Assembly (NCBI GenBank): GCA_019242475.1
Contig: JAFAVK010000106.1
Coordinates: forward strand, 1-45,710
Reading direction: 5' to 3'
Length of the DNA: 45,710 nt
Origin: Acidobacteriota bacterium
Lineage (GTDB): Bacteria; Acidobacteriota; Blastocatellia; Pyrinomonadales; Pyrinomonadaceae
Of the stretch, positions 16,950 to 24,780 are shown one piece after another (position 1 is the stretch's first letter; every line of letters starts with the position of its first letter). The translations under genes and the position numbers were made by a program. Under the pieces are notes generated by a model. That model searched no databases, was not told the origin of the DNA, and was given only the letters and a program-made list of their open reading frames with translations.

Positions 16950-18161
16950 ATGAGACGCTGGCTCCTGCTCCTTTTAATCGTCGCGGCGGCGGTGGCGTTC
17001 GTCGTCGTGCCCGTCTTTCTCATCCAGCCGTTCCGGCCGCAGACCGAGACGGGGCTGGCGGTCGGCTACGAGGTGCGTCGGTTCGCGCCGTGGGCGACCG
17101 TGGCGCTCGGGGTCGTCGCGCTCGGGCTCGTCGCGGGGATGTGGCGCGCGTCGCGGCGCTGGTGGGCGAAGGCGTTGATGGTTCTGCTGCTCGTGCCGGC
17201 CGGCGCTTCGGTCTGGGCGTCGAGGCAGAACGTCTACGAGGTGATGTTCAAGCCGCTCGCGGCGCCGGCCTACGCGCGCGCGGGCGAGGTTGACTACATC
17301 AGCGACGAGGACATGGTGCTCGCCGTCGAGCGCGGGGGCGAGCGCGTCGCCTACCCCGTGCGCTTGATGGCCTACCACCACCTCGTCGGGGACACGGTGG
17401 GGGGCGTGCCCCTCGTCGCCACCTATTGAACGCTCTGTCACACCGGTCTGGTGTGGGAGACGACGGTAGACGGGCGCGTGCTCCACTTCCGCCTGTGGGG
17501 CATCAACAACCAGAACTTCATCATGCGCGACGAGGAGACCGGCTCGTGGTGGCAGCAGGTCTCGGGCGAGTGCATCTTCGGCGAGTTGAAGGGCCGGAGG
17601 CTCAAGCTCTTCGACCACGACGAGCTGACCTTCGCCACCTGGAAGCGCGAGGGGCCGACGGGCCGCGTGCTGCGCCCCGACCCGAAGGTACGGGCTTCAA
17701 ACGGCTACGCGCCCGCCGACTGGGAGCAGTCGATGCAGCGCGTGCCGGTGGCGACGACGCTCGCCGACCCGAACGAGAAACTGCCCGCGCGCACGCTCGT
17801 CGTCGGCGTCGAGGCGGGCGGCGCCGCGAAGGCGTACCCCGTGGATGCGCTCGCCAAACAGAACCCCGTCCTCGACCGGGTCGGCGACGCGCCCGTCCTC
17901 GTCCTGCTCGCCGAGGACGGCAAGAGCGTCCGCGTCTTCGACCGCCGCCTCGACGGCCGCGCGCTCGAATTCTTCCAACGCCCGGACACGCGCGAACTCA
18001 TCGACGCCGAGACCGGCAGCGCCTGGGACTTCACCGGCGCGGCCACGGGCGGCGCGCTGGCGGGCAAGCGGCTCGCCCGCGTCCAACCCGTCAAGGACTA
18101 CTGGTTCGACTGGAAGAAGTACCACCCCGACACGGGCGTCTACCTCCTCGGCGAACGCTGA
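16950..18161 (+). CDS. DUF3179 membrane protein, candidate selenoprotein (UGA at codon 160)
   Basis: One continuous frame of 403 codons interrupted only by TGA at 17427-17429. A GGAAAGAG ribosome-binding site precedes the ATG. Three membrane segments lie near residues 3-27, 46-66 and 72-90, followed by the DUF3179 domain. The family's conserved region with GGVP and a TYC-x-x-C motif appears here as GGVPLVATY-(TGA)-TLCHTG, so the TGA replaces the first Cys (position 160) and Cys163 is intact. Downstream sequence keeps the family character (LHFRLWGINNQNFIMRDEET, SGECIFGELKGRRL, DYWFDWKKYHPDTGVYLLGE) without decay. TGA is a normal stop elsewhere in the window. A hairpin with loop GGUCU follows the TGA. 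Reading as selenocysteine would give a U-x-x-C redox motif. Alternatives are a nonsense mutation, a sequencing error, or two fragments (16950-17429 and a GTG start at 17451). The function of DUF3179 is unknown to me. Confidence 0.8.
17433..17459 (+). promoter_or_regulatory. Candidate bacterial SECIS hairpin
   Basis: Just after the in-frame TGA, CACACC (17439-17444) pairs with GGTGTG (17450-17455) around the five-base loop GGTCT. Below it, CTC (17433-17435) pairs with GAG (17457-17459) across a small asymmetric internal loop containing U. The loop begins 15 bases after the TGA. The E. coli fdhF SECIS has the same GGUCU loop, 18 bases after its UGA, with a bulged U in the stem. The similarity is direct; the function is inferred. 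Confidence 0.6.
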
Positions 18162-18180
18162 AGCAAAGACCTTTGACAAG

Positions 18181-18248
18181 TAGACAGTAGTCAGTAGACA
18201 GTAGTCAGTAGAAAACCTTTGCTTCCGCCGAGCGGAGCCTACTGTCTA
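18181..18248. repeat. Intergenic palindrome of GTAGTCAGTAGACA words
   Basis: The left arm 18181-18210 carries TAGACAGTAGTCAG twice. The right arm is short (TACTGTCTA, 18240-18248). A clipped member of the word-palindrome class between two co-directional genes. Confidence 0.65.
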
Positions 18249-18256
18249 CTTTTCCT

Positions 18257-21200
18257 ATGCACGTCACAAGGGTCGAGCTGGAGCAGATCAAGTCCTACGA
18301 GCGCGGCGCCTTCGCGTTCGAGCGCGGGACGACCGCCATCGTCGGCCCCAACGGCGCGGGCAAGACCACCATCCTCGAAGCCGTCGCCTGGGCGCTCTTC
18401 GACGTGCTCGACTACAGCAAGGAGGACTTCCTCCGCCGCGGCGCGAAGAAAGGGAGCGTCCGCGTCACCTTCCAGAGCGACCTCGACGAGCGCCGCTACA
18501 CCGTCTACCGCGACACGGGCTCCGGCTACTACGTCTACGACCCCGAGCTGAAGGTCAAGCTCCAGCAGGGCAAGGCCGACGTGCGCAAGTGGCTCGACCA
18601 GCACCTCGGCGTCGAGCCCGGCACAGACCTCCGCGCCCTCTTCCGCTCGGCCATCGGCGTCCCGCAAGGGCTCTTCACGACCGACTTCCTCCGCTCCGCC
18701 GCCGAACGCAAGTCCGCCTTCGACCGCCTCCTCAAAGTCGAAGAGTACCGCGAAAGTTCAGACCGACTGCGCGACACGACCAACCTCATCAACGAGCGCA
18801 TCAACGACGCGCGCGTCCGCATCGGCGCCGCCGAGGCGCAGCTCGCGCGCTACGACGCGGCCGTCGAAGAGCAAAGGTCGGCCCGCGCCCGCGTCGAAGA
18901 GCTGACCGCATCACTCTCATCCTTCCGCCGCGAAGTCGAAGAGCGCGAGCGCGCGGTCGTCGCGCTGGACGAGGCCGAGCGCCGCGTCACGGAGTCGCGC
19001 GCCGTCGCCGACCGGCTCGAAGTCGAGAGGGATTCGGCCGCACGCCGCCTCAAGGATTTGCAGGGCGGGCTCGCCGACGCCCGCCGCGCCGCCGAGCGCC
19101 AGCGCGTGACCGAAGCCGACTCGCGCGCGCACCTCGAAGCCTTAGAACGCCTGCGCGGCCTCGAAGCCGAGCGCGCCGAGCGCGACCGCTTCCGCGCCGA
19201 AGCGACGGACGCCGCGCGCCTGACGGCCTCGGCCGAGTCGGACGTGCGCCGCCTCGACGACGCGCTCCGCCGCGCGCGCGAGTCGGCCGCCGCGCTCGCC
19301 GAGATCGCGCAGGACGTGGCCGCGCAGGGCGACCTCGAACGCGAGCGCGAACGCCTCCGCGACCTGCTCGCGCAGGCGCGCGCCGCGGCCGAGCGGCTCG
19401 CGCACCTCGACCGCGAGCTGACGGCGCTCCGCAAGTCGCACTCCGAAATCTCGAAGAAGGTGCGCGAGGCCGCGGCCTTCGCGGGGGCGCAGGAGCGCGC
19501 CGACAAGCTTGAGAGCGAAAGGCTCGGCGTCGAGACGCGCCTGAGCCGGCTCGAACAAGACCTCACCGCGCACAAGCACCTGACGGCGCAGCGGCGCGAG
19601 GCGGCGCGCGAGGCCGAGCGCCTGCGCCGCAGCGTCACCGCGCTCGAACGCGAGGCGCGCGAGTTCGAGCAGGCGGCCGCGGCCGCCGCCCGCCTCGGCA
19701 CGCTCGAAGCGCGCGACCGCGAGTTGAACGACCAGCTCGCCGTCCTGCGCGCCGCCATCAAACGCGACGAGAAGATGAGCGAGCGCACGGGCGGCGGCCG
19801 CCTCTGCCCCATCCTCAACGAGCCCTGCCAGAACCTCGCCGAGAAGGGCCGCACCTTCGAAGACTACTTCGGCGACCAGCTCAAACAGAACCGCGCGAAG
19901 CTCTCGTCCGGCGAGCGCGAGGCCGGCGCGCTCGCGCTCGAAGTCCGCGCGGCGCGCGACGCGGAGAAGGCGGCGGCGCGCACCGAGGCGACGCGCACAC
20001 GCCTCGCGCACGAGCGCGAGCTGCTCGCCGAGCGCGAGGCGGCGCTCGCCACACTCGACGCCGAGCTGGGCAAACTCTCCGGCGCGAGCGAGACGCTGCG
20101 CGACGAGTTGCAGGCCGAGATGTCGGGCATCGACATGGTCTGGCGCACGGCACGCGAGGAGGCTCTGCGCTACGCGGAGCTTGAGCCGCTGCGCGCGCGC
20201 CTCTCGGAGACCGAGGCGGAGGGCAAGGCCAAGCGCGAGGAGCGCGAGCAGGTCGCCGCCGCCGCGGGCGCCGAAGCCTCCGTCTCGGAGGACGCGGCCG
20301 GCGTCGAGCGCCGCCTGCGCGAACTCGGAGACCCGCGCGCGCGCGCCGCCGCGCTCCAGCTCGAAGCCGGGCGCGAGGCGGAACTGCTGCGCGAAGCTCA
20401 AGGCGCCCGCGACGCCCTCGAAACCTTACAGAAGCAGGCGCGCGCGCTCGACCGGAAGCTGAAGAAGTTCGAGCACCTCGACGCGGCCTGGGCCGAGGCC
20501 GCCGCGCAACGCGACCGGACGGCGCCGGCGCACCGCGAACACCTGGAGTCGGCCTCGCTCGCCTCGACCCTGCCCGAGCGCGAGCGCGAGGCCGCCGACG
20601 CCGAGGCGCGCGCCGCACAGACGACCCGGGACGCCGAGGCCGCGCGCGCAGAGCACGCGAAGGCACTCGGCGCGTACGACCGCGAACGCCACGCGTCCGA
20701 GCGCGGACTGCTTGCGCTCGCGCGCGAGAACATGGCGAAGACCTCTGCCCAGCTCGAAGCCGCGCGCGAGCGCGAGGAGTCGCTCACCTCGGAGGTCGCG
20801 CGGCTCGACGAGGTGCGCCTGGCCGTGCGCGAAGAACTCTCCGCGCTCGAACGCCTGCGCGGGCTCCACGAGGCGACCGACTTCATCCGCGACACGCTGC
20901 GCAAGGCCGGCCCGCTCGTCACCGAGAGCTACCTCTACAACATCTCCATCGACGCCAACCAGCTCTTCCGCGAGATCACGGGCGAGGGCGGGCGCGCGCT
21001 CAGGTGGACGAGGGACTACGACATCGTGCTCGAAGAGGAGGGGCACGAGCGCTCCTTCGTCAGCCTCTCGGGCGGCGAGCAGATGGTGGCGGCTCTGTCC
21101 GTCCGCCTCGCGCTCCTCAAACAGCTCTCCGACATCCGCGTCGCCTTCTTCGACGAGCCCACGGTCAACATGGACGCCGAACGCCGCGAGCGCCTCGCAC

Positions 21201-21322
21201 AGCAGATCGGCCAGGTCAGGGACTTCGACCAGCTCTTCGTCATCTCCCACGACGACACCTTCGAGCAGAGCGTTGACCACGTCGTCGCCGTCTCGCGCGA
21301 AGAGGTCGGAGAGGCGGCTTGA
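18257..21322 (+). CDS. SbcC/Rad50-like SMC-family ATPase
   Basis: 1021 residues with the Rad50/SbcC layout: Walker A GPNGAGKTT (residues 30-38), two long Arg/Glu/Ala-rich coiled coils, a central hook and a C-terminal lobe with LSGGEQ (~937) and Walker B VAFFDEPTVNMD (~962). The hook region at residues 517-524 reads CPILNEPC, a Cys-x6-Cys arrangement instead of the usual Cys-x-x-Cys zinc hook, exactly at mid-protein. The family tethers DNA ends and, with the SbcD/Mre11 nuclease, processes breaks and hairpins. No SbcD is adjacent. The gene instead overlaps an RNase HI gene by four bases (TTGA). Start MHVTRVELEQIKSY is typical; the upstream region is filled by a palindrome and lacks a clear ribosome-binding site. 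It could be a genome-maintenance ATPase distinct from SbcC. Confidence 0.88.
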   Translation: MHVTRVELEQIKSYERGAFAFERGTTAIVGPNGAGKTTILEAVAWALFDVLDYSKEDFLRRGAKKGSVRVTFQSDLDERRYTVYRDTGSGYYVYDPELKVKLQQGKADVRKWLDQHLGVEPGTDLRALFRSAIGVPQGLFTTDFLRSAAERKSAFDRLLKVEEYRESSDRLRDTTNLINERINDARVRIGAAEAQLARYDAAVEEQRSARARVEELTASLSSFRREVEERERAVVALDEAERRVTESRAVADRLEVERDSAARRLKDLQGGLADARRAAERQRVTEADSRAHLEALERLRGLEAERAERDRFRAEATDAARLTASAESDVRRLDDALRRARESAAALAEIAQDVAAQGDLERERERLRDLLAQARAAAERLAHLDRELTALRKSHSEISKKVREAAAFAGAQERADKLESERLGVETRLSRLEQDLTAHKHLTAQRREAAREAERLRRSVTALEREAREFEQAAAAAARLGTLEARDRELNDQLAVLRAAIKRDEKMSERTGGGRLCPILNEPCQNLAEKGRTFEDYFGDQLKQNRAKLSSGEREAGALALEVRAARDAEKAAARTEATRTRLAHERELLAEREAALATLDAELGKLSGASETLRDELQAEMSGIDMVWRTAREEALRYAELEPLRARLSETEAEGKAKREEREQVAAAAGAEASVSEDAAGVERRLRELGDPRARAAALQLEAGREAELLREAQGARDALETLQKQARALDRKLKKFEHLDAAWAEAAAQRDRTAPAHREHLESASLASTLPEREREAADAEARAAQTTRDAEAARAEHAKALGAYDRERHASERGLLALARENMAKTSAQLEAAREREESLTSEVARLDEVRLAVREELSALERLRGLHEATDFIRDTLRKAGPLVTESYLYNISIDANQLFREITGEGGRALRWTRDYDIVLEEEGHERSFVSLSGGEQMVAALSVRLALLKQLSDIRVAFFDEPTVNMDAERRERLAQQIGQVRDFDQLFVISHDDTFEQSVDHVVAVSREEVGEAA

Positions 21323-21783
21323 AGGAAGTCCTCATCTACTGCGACGGTTCGAGCCTCGGCAACGGCCGGGACGCGCCGCGCGCGGCGGCCGTCGCGCTCC
21401 TCGGGTTCCGCGGCGTGTGGCGCGCGTTCGGCGAGTACCTCGGCGAGGCGACGAACCAGCAGGCCGAGGTCGCCGCGGCCGCGCTCGGGCTCGAACAGTT
21501 GCGCGAGCCGTGCCGCGTGACGGTGTTGAGCGATTCGCGCTACGTCGTCGAGACGATGTCCGGTCGCTTCCGCCGCAAGTCGAACCACGAGTGGTGGGCG
21601 CGGCTCGACAAGGCCGCCGCGCAGCACCAGATCAAATGGCAGTGGCTCAAAGGCCACGCCGGCCACGTCGCGCAGGAGGCCGTAGACCTCGCCGCCCGCC
21701 GCACCGCCGCCGCCGGCCACGCCGACGAGGCCGCCCTCAGCGAGGCCGCCGCCACGGTCGCCGAAGGGTTGAAGGAAGGCTGA
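21319..21783 (+). CDS. Ribonuclease HI family protein
   Basis: 154 residues starting at a TTG that overlaps the preceding stop. It degrades the RNA strand of RNA-DNA hybrids. The four acidic catalytic positions are visible: Asp9 (YCDGSS), Glu50 (NQQAE), Asp72 (LSDSRYV) and Asp123 (EAVDLAA). A His sits before the last Asp (KGHAGH). KSNHEWWARLDKA corresponds to the substrate-handle region, shorter than in E. coli. The C-terminal ~25 residues are an Ala/Glu-rich extension. Coupling to an SMC/Rad50-like ATPase suggests a joint role in replication or repair, for example at R-loops; that is an inference. Confidence 0.88.
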   Translation: MKEVLIYCDGSSLGNGRDAPRAAAVALLGFRGVWRAFGEYLGEATNQQAEVAAAALGLEQLREPCRVTVLSDSRYVVETMSGRFRRKSNHEWWARLDKAAAQHQIKWQWLKGHAGHVAQEAVDLAARRTAAAGHADEAALSEAAATVAEGLKEG

Positions 21784-21811
21784 AGCCCGCCGCCGAGGTA
21801 ACGGTTGTCGC

Positions 21812-22294
21812 ATGCGTCAATCACTGAACCAGCAGCACGCCGTCGTGCCTTTCGTCGAGTGCCCGAACTGCAAACAGTTGCTGGAGTACGGCGCCACAAT
21901 GTGCCCGAGGTGTCGCGAGGAGATCGACCCCGACTACGCCCTCCTCAGCGCCTCGGTCGTCCACCACAACACGCAGGCGTGCGCCATCGCCAACACGATC
22001 AAGGGATTCGACCCCTTCGCCTACCTCGCGATTCCCCTCTCCGCCGTCATGTACCTCATCGACACGTACGCCGTCGGCGCGCCCGCGCTCTTCTACTTCG
22101 TCCTCGCGTGGCCCCTGATACCGCTGGTCGTCATACTGGTCTGGTTCAAAAGGTACGCCCTCTTCAAGGTCGGCGACGAGGAGTTCGCGCGCGCGAAGGG
22201 CGACCTGCGCAGCTCGATGCTCTTGTGGCTGGCGCTCCTGGCCGTGCAGGTCATCGTCCTCCTCTGGATGCGGGGTCGGGTGGCGTCCGAATAG
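21812..22294 (+). CDS. Zinc-ribbon membrane protein
   Basis: 160 residues. The N-terminus has a zinc-ribbon pattern with Cys17-Pro-x-Cys20 and Cys31-Pro-x-Cys34 (ECPNCKQLLEYGATMCPRC). Three membrane helices follow at about residues 67-87, 90-110 and 135-152, and the C-terminus is short and charged. The ribbon is likely cytoplasmic. No known family name is assigned; similar zinc-ribbon-plus-helices proteins are common and poorly studied. The ATG lies 28 bases after the RNase HI stop, so it may share the transcript. The ribosome-binding site is weak (CGAGGTAACGG upstream). Confidence 0.7.
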   Translation: MRQSLNQQHAVVPFVECPNCKQLLEYGATMCPRCREEIDPDYALLSASVVHHNTQACAIANTIKGFDPFAYLAIPLSAVMYLIDTYAVGAPALFYFVLAWPLIPLVVILVWFKRYALFKVGDEEFARAKGDLRSSMLLWLALLAVQVIVLLWMRGRVASE

Positions 22295-22389
22295 TTCGGC
22301 CGCGCCACGCCGAAAACCCACCTGCCCGTTAGGCTGGCGCGGCGGCTAGAGGCTAAAATCTTCACTTCCCGGCCGCACGAAGTATTCCG

Positions 22390-24411
22390 ATGAGTGTGAG
22401 ACGGCAAACGACGGCGCGCGCGCGCGCGTGGCTTCTGTGCCTCGCGTGCGCGGCCGTGTGCGCGGCCGGGGCCGGGGCGGCGGCGCAGGCCGAGCGCGCG
22501 TGGGCGTGGCAGAACCCCCTGCCGCAGGGGAACGCGATTCACGCCGTGCGTTTCGCGGCCGACAAGCGGACGGGGTGGGCCGTCGGGGCCGACGGCGTCA
22601 TCCTGCACACTTCGGACGGAGGCTTCCGTTGGGAGGAGCAGAAGACGCCCGCGGCCGTGCCGCTCTACGGGCTCTACGTGCGCGACGCGCGGCGCGCGGT
22701 GGCGGTCGGGGCGCGCGGCGTGGTGCTGACGACGGACGACGGCGGACGGCGCTGGACTCTGCGCCCTGTGGGCGGGAAGCAGTCGAAGAACGCGCCGGCC
22801 GTGCGCGAGGGCGCGAACCACCTCTTCGGCGTGGCCTTCGCGCCGGACGCCGCGCACGGCTGGGCCGTGGGGAGCTACGGCGAGATTTTGAAGACGGCCG
22901 ACGGCGGGCGCACCTGGGCCGCGCAAACGTCGGGCGTGCGCGCGCACCTCTACTCGGTCGCCTTCGCAGACCCTTCGAACGGCGTCGCGGCCGGCGCCGA
23001 CGGCGCGCTCGTCATCACGCACGACGGCGGGCAGACGTGGCTCGACCGCACCTCGAAGACGGGTCTGCCGTTCACCTCGGTCGCCTACGCGGGCGGCAAA
23101 GACGTGGCCGTCGTCGTGGGCTTAGGCGGCACCATCTACCGCACGTCCGACGGCGGCGAGACGTGGACGGCGGTCGAGAATCTACTCCGCACCGACCTCC
23201 TCTCGATCTACTTCGCCGACGCGCGTCACGGGTGGGCGGCCGGCGACGAGGGGCAGGTCTTATCGACGAGCGACCGCGGCCTGACGTGGTTCCCCGTCAG
23301 CATCAAGACGCGCCCGCGGCTCACCTCCGTCCACTTCGCCGACGAGACGACGGGCTGGGCCGCCGGGCGCGACGGGCTCATCCTGCGCACGGACGACGGC
23401 GGCGTTGACTGGCGCCGCCTGACCGAGGGCGGGCGCGAAGACCTCGCCGACATCTACTTCCTCGACGACGAGAGGGGCTGGGCGGTCGGCTCGCGCGGCC
23501 GCGTGCTCTACACTTCGACGGGCGGCCGGCGCTGGTCGCCGCGCCTGACGAACACTTCGGCGCGCCTCTTCGGCGTCTCTTTCGCCGACGAGGCGAACGG
23601 CGTGGTCGTCGGCGAGAAGGCGACGCTGCTGCGCACGGCGGACGCCGGGATAACGTGGGAGAAGGTGCCGCTCGACGTGTCGGAAGACCTCTTCGGCGTG
23701 CGGCTCTTCGACGCGAAGCGCGGCCTGGCGGTCGGCGCGCGCGGGAGGATTCTGCGCACCGACGACGGCGGCGAGACGTGGGGCGTGCAGAAGTCCTTCA
23801 CGCAGGGCTGGCTGGAGGCGGTCGCGTACGCGGACGAGAAGGTCGCGGTCGCGGTCGGGTCGCAGGGGACTCTGGTGCGGAGCGAGGACGGCGGCGAGAC
23901 CTGGACGCAGATTTTTTTGAACGCGAAGGAGTGGCTCTACGGCGTGGCGTTCGCCGACGCGACGCGCGGCTACGTCGTCGGCGAGCGCGGCCTCATCCTG
24001 CGCACCGACGACGGCGGGAAGACCTGGAAGGATCAGGAGACGGGGCTGAGCGTCAACCTCTACTCGGTGGCCGCGGCCTCGCGCATGGACGTGCTGGTGT
24101 CGGGCGACCAGGGGCGCGTGCTCCAGACGCGCGACGGCGGCGAGACGTGGGAGGGCGTGCCGACCCTGACGAGCGCGGCGCTCTTCGGCGCGGCCTACCG
24201 CGGCGGCAACGCGGCCTGGGTGGCCGGGCGCGGCGGCACCATCCTCAAGCGCACCGACGCGGTCGCCACCGTCAAGATACCGCGGCCCAAACTACCGCCG
24301 TCCATGCGCCCCGCGCCGCCCAAGCTCAAGCCCGGCGAAGAGGCCGACGCCCTCGCCCCCGTCATCGAAGACGACATCCCGCGCGCCACGCCGCCGAAGC
24401 TCAAGCCATAG
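22390..24411 (+). CDS. Secreted YCF48/BNR-repeat beta-propeller protein
   Basis: 673 residues with a long signal peptide (to about residue 33) and 13 consecutive repeats of the pattern GWAVGxxGxILxTxDGGxTW; examples are TSDGGFRW, TDDGGRRW, TADGGRTW, TDDGGETW and TRDGGETW. This is the YCF48/Hcf136 type of propeller. In phototrophs the family helps assemble photosystem II. In non-phototrophic bacteria it is a common extracytoplasmic protein of unknown role, so no photosynthetic function is implied. Thirteen repeats probably form two stacked seven-bladed-like propellers. A Pro/Lys-rich tail (KIPRPKLPPSMRPAPPKLK) ends the protein. A perfect 37-bp palindrome follows the stop, between this gene and the convergent next gene. 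Confidence 0.85.
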   Translation: MSVRRQTTARARAWLLCLACAAVCAAGAGAAAQAERAWAWQNPLPQGNAIHAVRFAADKRTGWAVGADGVILHTSDGGFRWEEQKTPAAVPLYGLYVRDARRAVAVGARGVVLTTDDGGRRWTLRPVGGKQSKNAPAVREGANHLFGVAFAPDAAHGWAVGSYGEILKTADGGRTWAAQTSGVRAHLYSVAFADPSNGVAAGADGALVITHDGGQTWLDRTSKTGLPFTSVAYAGGKDVAVVVGLGGTIYRTSDGGETWTAVENLLRTDLLSIYFADARHGWAAGDEGQVLSTSDRGLTWFPVSIKTRPRLTSVHFADETTGWAAGRDGLILRTDDGGVDWRRLTEGGREDLADIYFLDDERGWAVGSRGRVLYTSTGGRRWSPRLTNTSARLFGVSFADEANGVVVGEKATLLRTADAGITWEKVPLDVSEDLFGVRLFDAKRGLAVGARGRILRTDDGGETWGVQKSFTQGWLEAVAYADEKVAVAVGSQGTLVRSEDGGETWTQIFLNAKEWLYGVAFADATRGYVVGERGLILRTDDGGKTWKDQETGLSVNLYSVAAASRMDVLVSGDQGRVLQTRDGGETWEGVPTLTSAALFGAAYRGGNAAWVAGRGGTILKRTDAVATVKIPRPKLPPSMRPAPPKLKPGEEADALAPVIEDDIPRATPPKLKP

Positions 24412-24413
24412 GA

Positions 24414-24495
<82 letters not shown>

Positions 24496-24499
24496 CTTT

Positions 24500-24709
24500 T
24501 CAGTACCTGACGGGATGCTCTTTCGCGTAGGTGTAGGCGAAGTAGGCGGCGAGCAGGTGTGCCACCCAGCCGAGCAGGCCGGCGCTCCCGATCCAGGAGA
24601 AGCCGGTCAGGACGAGCCAGAGGAGGCCCCAGAGAATTTGGCCGTTGTAAATCTGGCCGAGGCCGGGGATGAGTAAGCTGAGAATGCCGGCAATGATGGG
24701 GTCGCGCAT
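24500..24709 (-). CDS. TM2-like small membrane protein
   Basis: 69 residues with two membrane helices. The core SLLIPGLGQIYNGQILWGLLW matches the TM2-type pattern (hydrophobic-Pro-Gly-x-Gln-x-Tyr-x-Gly). A second helix runs from about residue 42 to 62 (AGLLGWVAHLLAAYFAYTYA). The function of this domain in bacteria is not established. The stop lies almost on the 37-bp palindrome. It is on the same strand as dnaX, 71 bases after dnaX ends, so a shared transcript is possible. Confidence 0.75.
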   Translation of the reverse strand: MRDPIIAGILSLLIPGLGQIYNGQILWGLLWLVLTGFSWIGSAGLLGWVAHLLAAYFAYTYAKEHPVRY

Positions 24710-24780
24710 CGTGTCGTTTACCTCCGCGCTCCTATACGCACGCCCCGCCGGCTTTGTTCGGGCGAAGAGCCGCGGCGACC

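Noticed and set aside
17451..18161. A separate gene starting with GTG after the UGA in the DUF3179 locus
   Set aside because: It would lack the family's N-terminal half and conserved Cys motif, has no ribosome-binding site, and is in the same frame as the upstream part.
22390..24411. Photosystem II assembly factor implying phototrophy
   Set aside because: YCF48-type repeats are common in non-phototrophs and no photosynthesis genes are in the window.
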